From: an uncultured Collinsella sp.
GTDB lineage: Bacteria > Actinomycetota > Coriobacteriia > Coriobacteriales > Coriobacteriaceae
Direction of reading: 5' to 3'
Length of the DNA stretch: 10,479 nucleotides
NCBI GenBank assembly: GCA_900552395.1
Contig: URZJ01000049.1
Span: 1-10,479 of the forward strand
The first letter of the stretch is position 1. Every line of letters begins with the position of its first letter. The notes beneath the pieces are model-generated. The model did no database searches and was not told the DNA's origin. It worked only from the letters and a program-made list of their open reading frames with translations. Positions 5,789 through 10,479 of the stretch are shown here, in pieces. Made by a program: the position numbers and the translations under genes.

Positions 5789-6820
5789 ATGCCGGATAAC
5801 GGGTCAATACAAAAAAGAGACGCGCACGAGATGGCTCATGGGCGTCCTGTCCAGATAACCGAGCACACGACGGTAACCGAGCTGCAGCCCAGCTTGTCCG
5901 ATGTCGTGTGCGCAAACAAAAAGCTGCAGATTGGCTTTATCGTTGCGCTCGTGGTGCTGGCGTTGCTGTCGGGCTTTGTAGCTCGTCCGCATTTCGCCGA
6001 TACCAAAACTTGGGACTCCACCATCGAGGGCATCGATCAAAAGAAGGGCAATGTTTTGGCGCTCACGACCTCGTGCGTTGCCCTGTCTGCGGGCATCACG
6101 GCGCTGCCGGGTGATACGGGAACGCCGGTTGCCGAGCAGCTCGCACAGCTTTCAGGCAACCTCGGTATCGTGCTTGCCGTGCTATACCTAGAGAAATACT
6201 TGCTCACGATTTTGTGGTCGGTTGGCTTGGGCATCTTAATCCCGTTTGCGTTGGTACTCTTTGCGGTCTCGCTTGGCATTCACGGACGCTGGAGCACGAG
6301 TGCCGTCCTGCGCCGCGTGGCGACCCGCGTGCTGGTAGTCGCCATGATCGGCATGGCGTTGGTGCCTGCAAGCGTGTGGGTATCGCAAAAGGTCGACGAG
6401 ACATATCGCGTCAGCATTGAACAGGCCGAGCAAAAGGCAGCGGACGCTGCGGAAAAGACCGATACCACGGACAAGTCAGGCGAGACCAGCTCAAAATCGA
6501 ACAAGAAAAAGTCCGAGGCCACGGAGTCCAAAAACGTACTCGAGCAGTTGACTGACGGGGCCTCGAGCCTGGTCACGTCGGTAACCAGTGGTGCCAAGCA
6601 GATGACCGACGAGATCGTGCGGCAGGTGACCGATCTGATCGAAGGCGTCATCGTGATGATCGTGACCTCGTGCGTTATCCCGCTGCTGGTGCTCGCGGCG
6701 TTTCTGTGGCTGGGACACACGCTACTGGGGATCGATATCTCTGGCCCGGCGAACTATTTGACGGGCCGTTTTCTGAGCGCTCCGTCCAAACATGCCAAGA
6801 AGAGCGGGCAGTCTGAGTAG
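5789..6820 (+). CDS. Unrecognised six-helix membrane protein
   Basis: I do not recognise this 343-aa protein. Hydrophobic segments lie at about 47-65, 89-107, 124-141, 143-164, 181-199 and 287-311. Basic residues near the N-terminus (NKK), at 167-180 (RR and R) and at the C-terminus (KHAKK) suggest, by the positive-inside rule, that both ends are cytoplasmic. Residues 200-286 would then be an extracytoplasmic domain: Ala/Glu-rich at 209-223, very Lys/Ser/Thr-rich and probably disordered at 224-248, then a likely amphipathic helix leading into the last membrane segment. There is no signal peptide and no enzyme motif. GAGGAGG lies about 7 nt before the ATG. Terminators on both sides make it an independent unit in the middle of the lac genes, so a role in lactose use is not implied. 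Confidence 0.85.
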   Translation: MPDNGSIQKRDAHEMAHGRPVQITEHTTVTELQPSLSDVVCANKKLQIGFIVALVVLALLSGFVARPHFADTKTWDSTIEGIDQKKGNVLALTTSCVALSAGITALPGDTGTPVAEQLAQLSGNLGIVLAVLYLEKYLLTILWSVGLGILIPFALVLFAVSLGIHGRWSTSAVLRRVATRVLVVAMIGMALVPASVWVSQKVDETYRVSIEQAEQKAADAAEKTDTTDKSGETSSKSNKKKSEATESKNVLEQLTDGASSLVTSVTSGAKQMTDEIVRQVTDLIEGVIVMIVTSCVIPLLVLAAFLWLGHTLLGIDISGPANYLTGRFLSAPSKHAKKSGQSE

Positions 6821-6854
6821 GTGGCAAAGCGATCTTTGGAAGATCAACCGTAAG

Positions 6855-6893
6855 AAGGGCAGCCGAGACACGTTCTCGGCCGCCCTTTTGTTT
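6855..6893 (+). terminator. Terminator after the membrane protein gene
   Basis: AAGGGCAGCCGAGA (6855-6868) and TCTCGGCCGCCCTT (6874-6887) pair at 13 of 14 positions around CACGT, followed by a TTTTG TTTG tract. The next 65 nt (6893-6957) show nothing recognisable. Confidence 0.9.
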
Positions 6894-6957
6894 GTTGAAC
6901 ACATGGTCGCTACGTCTGCGCCGGGCTCAAACGGTCGCCAATCATCCGTGAATGGTA

Positions 6958-6977
6958 TTTGTTCAAAAAAGAACAAA
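6958..6977. promoter_or_regulatory. Perfect palindrome upstream of lacA, site 1
   Basis: TTTGTTC and GAACAAA flank six A residues. The half-site contains TGTTC, as in the other sites near lacF and lacA. Its centre is 51 bp from that of the next palindrome, close to five helical turns. Probable regulator site; the protein is unknown. Confidence 0.5.
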
Positions 6978-7002
6978 GATAAACAAATAATGGTTGCAGT
7001 CG

Positions 7003-7034
7003 CTGTTCGAATGTGTTCAAATAAACATGAACAG
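7003..7034. promoter_or_regulatory. lacA control palindrome, site 2, with candidate promoter
   Basis: CTGTTC (7003-7008) pairs with GAACAG (7029-7034), and ATGT (7011-7014) with ACAT (7025-7028). It also contains the direct repeat TGTTC-N5-TGTTC (7004-7018). A weak promoter, TTGCAG (6994-6999) and TCAAAT (7017-7022) with a 17-bp spacer, would be covered by this site, which suits repression of lacA-lacB. Confidence 0.45.
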
Positions 7035-7127
7035 TGAAGAACCGCACATTCAGATGCCCGGACCTGAACGCGATTCAACACTTCCAAACAGAAACTACGC
7101 ACCTGCGTATCTCTCAAGGAGGATGTC

Positions 7128-7556
7128 ATGAGGGTTGTAATCGCTTCCGATGCCGACGGTATGTCGATGAAGGAGTCCATCAAGGAGATGCTCATCGCCG
7201 ATGGTCACGAGGTCGTCGACTATTCCGAGACCCCTGCCGCGGACTTTGTCGATTCCGCGACCGCCGTTGCCAAGGACCTGCTGGAGCACAAGGATTCCCA
7301 GGGCTTCGCATTCGATAAGTACGGCGTCGGCTCCTATATGGCCGCCGTCAAGATCAAGGGCATGGTCGTCGCCAACATTTCCGACGAGCGTTCCGCCTAC
7401 ATGACCCGCGAGCACAACGGCTCGCGCATGGTCACCATGGGCCCGGGCGTTGTGGGCACCGAGGTCGCCAAGAAGATCGCCCGCGAGTTCCTGCGCGCCC
7501 AGTACGCCGGCGGCCGTCACCAGATCCGTGTCGACATGCTCAACAAGATGGCCTAA
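7128..7556 (+). CDS. lacA: Galactose-6-phosphate isomerase subunit LacA
   Basis: A subunit of the cytoplasmic LacA-LacB enzyme that converts D-galactose-6-phosphate to D-tagatose-6-phosphate. Its 142 aa equal the length of staphylococcal LacA, and the fold is the RpiB/LacA/LacB Rossmann type. Conserved LacA stretches are visible: IASDADG near the N-terminus, VAKDLL, VKIKGMV, SDERSAYMTREHN (His96) and the C-terminal GGRHQIRVDMLNKM. Where LacB has the cysteine motif CGTG, LacA has DKYGVGS (Asp63), as expected for the subunit lacking the RpiB-type cysteine. AGGAGG lies about 5 nt before the ATG. lacB follows after 63 nt, and the pair is presumably co-transcribed from the promoter region at 6958-7034. 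An allose- or ribose-phosphate isomerase is much less likely given the paired LacB. Confidence 0.95.
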   Translation: MRVVIASDADGMSMKESIKEMLIADGHEVVDYSETPAADFVDSATAVAKDLLEHKDSQGFAFDKYGVGSYMAAVKIKGMVVANISDERSAYMTREHNGSRMVTMGPGVVGTEVAKKIAREFLRAQYAGGRHQIRVDMLNKMA

Positions 7557-7619
7557 CGAGAGCCACCGAGAACTCGAACTTCTATCTCAACTTGTGAATT
7601 CAGACGAAAGGACGTTCTG

Positions 7620-8144
7620 ATGAAGAAGACCATCGCAATCGGTTGCGACCATATCGTTACGGACGAGAAGATCTATCTGGCCGACCGCCTGGAGCAGGCT
7701 GGCTACAAGGTGCTCGACTGCGGCACCTACAGCCACACCCGTACGCACTATCCCATCTACGGTAAGGCCGTGGGCGAGGCTGTTGCCAGCGGCAAGGCCG
7801 ACTTTGGCGTGGCCCTGTGCGGCACCGGCATCGGCATCACCAACGCCGTCAACAAGGTTCCCGGCGCCCGTTGCGCCCTGGTTCGCGACATGACCTCTGC
7901 CCTGTATGCCCGTCGCGAGCTCAACGCCAACATCGTGGGCTTTGGCGGCAAGATTACCGGTGAGTTCCTGATGGCCGACATCATGCTTGCCTTCCTGGAG
8001 GAGCCCTACGAGAAGACCCCCGAGCACGATGCCCTGATCGCCAAGATCGACGCTTGCAATAAGGCCGACGCCGAGGCTCAGGCTGACCCGCACTTCTTTG
8101 ACGAGTTCCTCGAGAAGTGGGACCGCGGCGAATACCACGACTAG
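7620..8144 (+). CDS. lacB: Galactose-6-phosphate isomerase subunit LacB
   Basis: The second isomerase subunit, 174 aa (family about 171). It keeps the RpiB/LacB signatures: GCDHIVTD near the N-terminus (Asp10, His11), RTHYP (41-45), the catalytic-type cysteine Cys67 in LCGTGIGI, NAVNKVPG, LVRDMTSALYAR (87-98) and ELNANIVGFGG. The C-terminus ADPHFFDEFLEKWDRGEYHD is nearly identical to that of other LacB proteins. With LacA it makes tagatose-6-phosphate, the substrate of LacC further downstream. GAAAGGAC lies about 6 nt before the ATG. It is followed almost at once by a strong hairpin and a 375-bp spacer, so lacX-lacC may be expressed at a lower or separately controlled level. Confidence 0.96.
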   Translation: MKKTIAIGCDHIVTDEKIYLADRLEQAGYKVLDCGTYSHTRTHYPIYGKAVGEAVASGKADFGVALCGTGIGITNAVNKVPGARCALVRDMTSALYARRELNANIVGFGGKITGEFLMADIMLAFLEEPYEKTPEHDALIAKIDACNKADAEAQADPHFFDEFLEKWDRGEYHD

Positions 8145-8148
8145 TGGG

Positions 8149-8176
8149 GTTACGCGGTTTTGCCAAACCGCGTAAC
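8149..8176 (+). other. Perfect hairpin just after lacB
   Basis: GTTACGCGGTTT (8149-8160) and AAACCGCGTAAC (8165-8176) pair perfectly over 12 bp with the loop TGCC, starting 4 nt after the lacB stop. GGGTCG follows, so there is no U tract. It may protect the lacAB mRNA end or slow read-through, rather than act as a classical terminator. Confidence 0.7.
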
Positions 8177-8189
8177 GGGTCGACGCTGC

Positions 8190-8288
8190 GAAGCCATCTG
8201 GCGGGCAATCTGCCGCTCAGCTTCGACGGCATGACCAGAAGGTCAATGCCGTCTCGCTTCACGGCACCTTGCCTCGCCAGCTGGCTTC
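8190..8288. repeat. Long nested inverted repeat in the lacB-lacX spacer
   Basis: The outer arms GAAGCCATCTGGCGGGCAA (8190-8208) and TTGCCTCGCCAGCTGGCTTC (8269-8288) are inverse copies apart from one mismatch and one extra base. Inside them, TGCCG (8211-8215) pairs with CGGCA (8262-8266), and 8225-8253 forms a hairpin: GACGGCAT/ATGCCGTC, then GACC/GGTC around AGAA with one bulged A. The result is a ~100-nt rod. TGGGGTTAC occurs on both sides (8146-8154 and 8311-8319). It could be a small noncoding mobile-type element or a structured RNA. The rest of the spacer, 8320-8519, shows no clear promoter or gene. Confidence 0.7.
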
Positions 8289-8519
8289 TCGCTGATGTCT
8301 GAGTGACCTGTGGGGTTACCGCTGTTGTTGCGAAGATTTCTGATACGGCAAGCTGCTCCGATAACACGTTTGCTTGCTTGGCTTGAGTGCTTCGTTTTGG
8401 CGGTACCCGGCATTCTGTAGCTTTTCAATTGACGGCTCGCGTTTCTGTGAGGGGGCGCGGGCCGGTTTTCTATCAGCCCCACTGACTCGGCGGGCTGGCG
8501 TACGAAAGGGAAGGCTCCT

Positions 8520-9401
8520 ATGGAGTTTGTTCTTGATAACGGTTCTATTCGTGTGGCACTGAGCACGGCTGGCGGATCGTTCACTTCGATTAAAGCCAAC
8601 GGTCGCGAGTACCTGTGGCAGGGCGATCCTTCGGTCTGGTCGGGCCAGGCACCCATTTGCTTTCCGATTTGCGGCGGCCTTCGTGATGGCCGCGCGATGA
8701 CCATGGGTGGCCGCGAGGTCAAGCTTGCCCGCCACGGCTTTGCCCGCAAGCAGGAGTGGAAGCTCGAGGAGCAGAGCGACAACATGGTTGCGCTGAGCCT
8801 AAGCTCTGCCGACCATGCCGAGTTGCTTGAGCAGTACCCGTATCCGTTTAAGATCGTTGCTCGTTACGCGATCGATTCGGAAAAGGTGGCCGTGTCGTAC
8901 GAGGTGACCAATGAGGGTACCGAGGACATGCCATTCTTTGTGGGTGGTCACCCCGGCTTTAAGTGCCCGCTCGACGAGGGCGAGTCCTATGACGATTACG
9001 AGCTTCGTTTTGAGCAGCGTGAGGCCGCCGAGCTCTGTACTGCCGTTCCCTCGACGGGCCTGATTGATGTTGAGCATCGCAGCAAGAACCCCATGATCGG
9101 CCAGAACCTGCCGCTGACCCACGAACTCTTTGACTTTGCCGAGACCATCTTCGACGTGCTCGAGAGCCGCGTGGTTACGCTGACCAAGAAAACCGAGGAC
9201 AAGGGCGTGCGCCTGACGTTCCCCGATATGCCGTACCTGATTGTATGGAGCAAGCCTGAGGGCGACTTTGTGGCCGTGGAACCGTGGGGCGGCCTGTCCA
9301 CCTGCTCCGACGAGGACGATATTCTGGAGCACAAGCGTGGCTGCCTGGTTGCCAAGCCGGGGGAGACCGTCACCCGCGGTTTTGAGATCGAGATCCTTTA
9401 A
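8520..9401 (+). CDS. lacX: Aldose 1-epimerase family protein, LacX type
   Basis: A cytoplasmic protein (293 aa) of the galactose mutarotase superfamily, closest in style to the LacX branch found beside Gram-positive lac operons. Motifs in order: FPICGGLRDGR (48-58), RHGFAR (His72), VGGHPGF (His144) and VEPWGG (Glu254). His72/His144 and Glu254 are positioned as the catalytic acid and base of mutarotases. It probably interconverts the anomers of galactose, glucose or their 6-phosphates produced by LacG; the exact substrate of LacX proteins is not settled. GAAAGGGAAGG lies before the ATG. lacC follows after 56 nt, so the two look like an operon. Alternative: a glucose-6-phosphate 1-epimerase, less likely from the motifs and context. 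Confidence 0.9.
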   Translation: MEFVLDNGSIRVALSTAGGSFTSIKANGREYLWQGDPSVWSGQAPICFPICGGLRDGRAMTMGGREVKLARHGFARKQEWKLEEQSDNMVALSLSSADHAELLEQYPYPFKIVARYAIDSEKVAVSYEVTNEGTEDMPFFVGGHPGFKCPLDEGESYDDYELRFEQREAAELCTAVPSTGLIDVEHRSKNPMIGQNLPLTHELFDFAETIFDVLESRVVTLTKKTEDKGVRLTFPDMPYLIVWSKPEGDFVAVEPWGGLSTCSDEDDILEHKRGCLVAKPGETVTRGFEIEIL

Positions 9402-9457
9402 AGAGCTATCGTATGTTTGGGGTCGCACACGTCGTGCCCCGGAAACAGGAGTTCAAC

Positions 9458-10393
9458 ATGATTCTGACCGTTACCATGAACCCGTCGATCGATACGCGCT
9501 ATCAACTCGACAAGCTGATCATCGACGACGTGAACCGCGTGACGCCTGAAAAGACCGCTGGCGGCAAGGGCCTCAACGTGAGCCGTGTGCTGCTGCAGCT
9601 GGGCAACGATGTGCTCGCGACCGGCCTGCTCGGCGGCCACATGGGCGCCTATATGGCCGAGCTTATGGATGCTGACGGCGTCAAGAACGACTTTGTGCCC
9701 ATTGCCGGTGAGACGCGCATTTGCCTGAATATTCTGCACGAGGGTAATCAGACCGAGCTGCTGGAGAGCGGTCCGCAGATTGCGCCTGCCGAGCTCGAGG
9801 CCTTTACGGCCAAGTTCGCCGAGCTTGCAGCGAAGGCGGACGTCGTGACGCTTTCGGGTTCGCTGCCGCGTGGCGTCGATGCCGGCTACTATGCCGAGCT
9901 CGTGAAGATCGCCGAGGAGGCGGGCGCCAAGGTGCTGCTCGACACTTCGGGTGCATCGCTGGAGGCCGCGCTGGAGTCCGACGCTAAGCCTGAGCTCGTA
10001 AAGCCCAACCTGACCGAGATTAACGGCCTACTGGGTACGTCCTTTACGACCGATGATGTCGATGCCCTGCGCGAGGCGCTTGCCGCCGATGGCCGCTTTG
10101 CCGGTATCCCCTGGGTTGTCGTATCGATGGGCGCTGCCGGGTCGGTGGGCTTCCATGAGGGTCGCGCGTTCCGCGCCAAGACACCCGCGATTGCAGCTGT
10201 GAACGCGACGGGTTCCGGTGACTCGACCATCGCCGGCTTTGCGCATGCCATTGCTGCTGGTGCCGACGATGTCACGGTGCTCAAGACCGCCAATACCTGC
10301 GGCAAGCTCAACGCCATGGATCCCAAGACCGGCCACCTGGTCATGGACCGCTGGGACGAGATCTACAACAACGTTGAGGTCGTAGAGTTGTAG
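9458..10393 (+). CDS. lacC: Tagatose-6-phosphate kinase (PfkB family)
   Basis: A cytoplasmic kinase (311 aa; LacC about 310) that uses ATP to turn tagatose-6-phosphate into tagatose-1,6-bisphosphate. Motifs: TMNPSID (6-12) with Asp12 at the sugar site, the glycine-rich AGGKGLNVSR (34-43), SGSLPRG (133-139), KPNLTEI (182-188) and the PfkB signature NATGSGDSTIAG (249-260) with catalytic Asp255. An ATG at 9413 is in frame, but the family N-terminus MILTVTMNPS begins at 9458, where ACAGGAG lies about 6 nt upstream, so that start is chosen. LacC and 1-phosphofructokinases (FruK) are close relatives; the lacAB neighbours favour LacC. No aldolase gene (lacD) follows: after the stop comes an inverted repeat and the window end. 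Confidence 0.92.
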   Translation: MILTVTMNPSIDTRYQLDKLIIDDVNRVTPEKTAGGKGLNVSRVLLQLGNDVLATGLLGGHMGAYMAELMDADGVKNDFVPIAGETRICLNILHEGNQTELLESGPQIAPAELEAFTAKFAELAAKADVVTLSGSLPRGVDAGYYAELVKIAEEAGAKVLLDTSGASLEAALESDAKPELVKPNLTEINGLLGTSFTTDDVDALREALAADGRFAGIPWVVVSMGAAGSVGFHEGRAFRAKTPAIAAVNATGSGDSTIAGFAHAIAAGADDVTVLKTANTCGKLNAMDPKTGHLVMDRWDEIYNNVEVVEL

Positions 10394-10415
10394 CGGTTGT
10401 GACTCCTAATAGAAT

Positions 10416-10479
10416 GAGCGTGGATAATCTCCTGCTTTTGGTGCCCATACGAGCTCAAAGTGGGAGATTTTCCACGCTC
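10416..10479. repeat. Imperfect inverted repeat after lacC
   Basis: GAGCGTGGATAATCTCC (10416-10432) and GGAGATTTTCCACGCTC (10463-10479) are inverse copies with 16 of 17 matches, around a 30-nt centre that can pair further (CTTT/AAAG). It starts 22 nt after the lacC stop and runs to the window edge, so a downstream T run cannot be judged. It is either a terminator or a dispersed palindrome. Confidence 0.7.

Noticed and set aside
7095..8138. Minus-strand frames opposite lacA and lacB
   Set aside because: They mirror two strongly conserved plus-strand genes and have no ribosome site.
8243..8785. Minus-strand frame of 180 codons in the lacB-lacX spacer
   Set aside because: It crosses the inverted repeat and the start of lacX, is Arg/Pro/Ser-rich and resembles no known protein.
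9413..9457. Upstream in-frame ATG for lacC
   Set aside because: The extra 15 residues are not part of the family and there is no ribosome site before 9413, whereas 9458 has one.

Overview
The window carries a lactose/galactose-6-phosphate utilisation locus that covers most steps of the tagatose-6-phosphate route. The DNA is GC-rich with dense, mostly well-spaced genes and clear Shine-Dalgarno sites. The mix of Gram-positive lac genes, high GC and many intergenic palindromes suggests an actinobacterial gut commensal of the Coriobacteriia, most like Collinsella. That assignment is an inference from style and gene content, not a search result.

Layout. Positions 1-236 hold three related hairpin units, followed by a terminator. 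On the minus strand, lacE (PTS lactose EIICB) and lacG (6-phospho-beta-galactosidase) form an operon (3612 down to 331). A 356-bp divergent control region separates them from a plus-strand LacI-family regulator (3969-4973), followed by lacF (PTS lactose EIIA, 5188-5526) and a strong terminator. A palindromic repeat and a self-contained gene for an unrecognised six-helix membrane protein (5789-6820, with its own terminator) interrupt the lac genes. Then come lacA and lacB (galactose-6-phosphate isomerase subunits), a highly structured 375-bp spacer, lacX (LacX-type aldose 1-epimerase) and lacC (tagatose-6-phosphate kinase). The window ends in another inverted repeat.

How the genes work together. 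LacF and LacE import lactose as lactose-6-phosphate. LacG cleaves it to glucose and galactose-6-phosphate. LacA and LacB isomerise galactose-6-phosphate to tagatose-6-phosphate, and LacC phosphorylates that to tagatose-1,6-bisphosphate. The last enzyme, tagatose-bisphosphate aldolase (LacD), is not in the window.

Regulation. Two near-identical 18-bp pseudo-palindromes centred on CG (17 of 18 bases alike, opposite orientation, 120 bp apart) lie between lacE and the LacI-type gene. A third copy with three extra bases sits upstream of lacF. A different motif, TGTTC in direct repeats with a 10-bp period and in inverted pairs, lies upstream of lacF and lacA. It suggests a second regulator not encoded here. 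No wholly new system is evident. The points most worth following are this two-layer operator arrangement, the orphan membrane protein and the structured intergenic elements.
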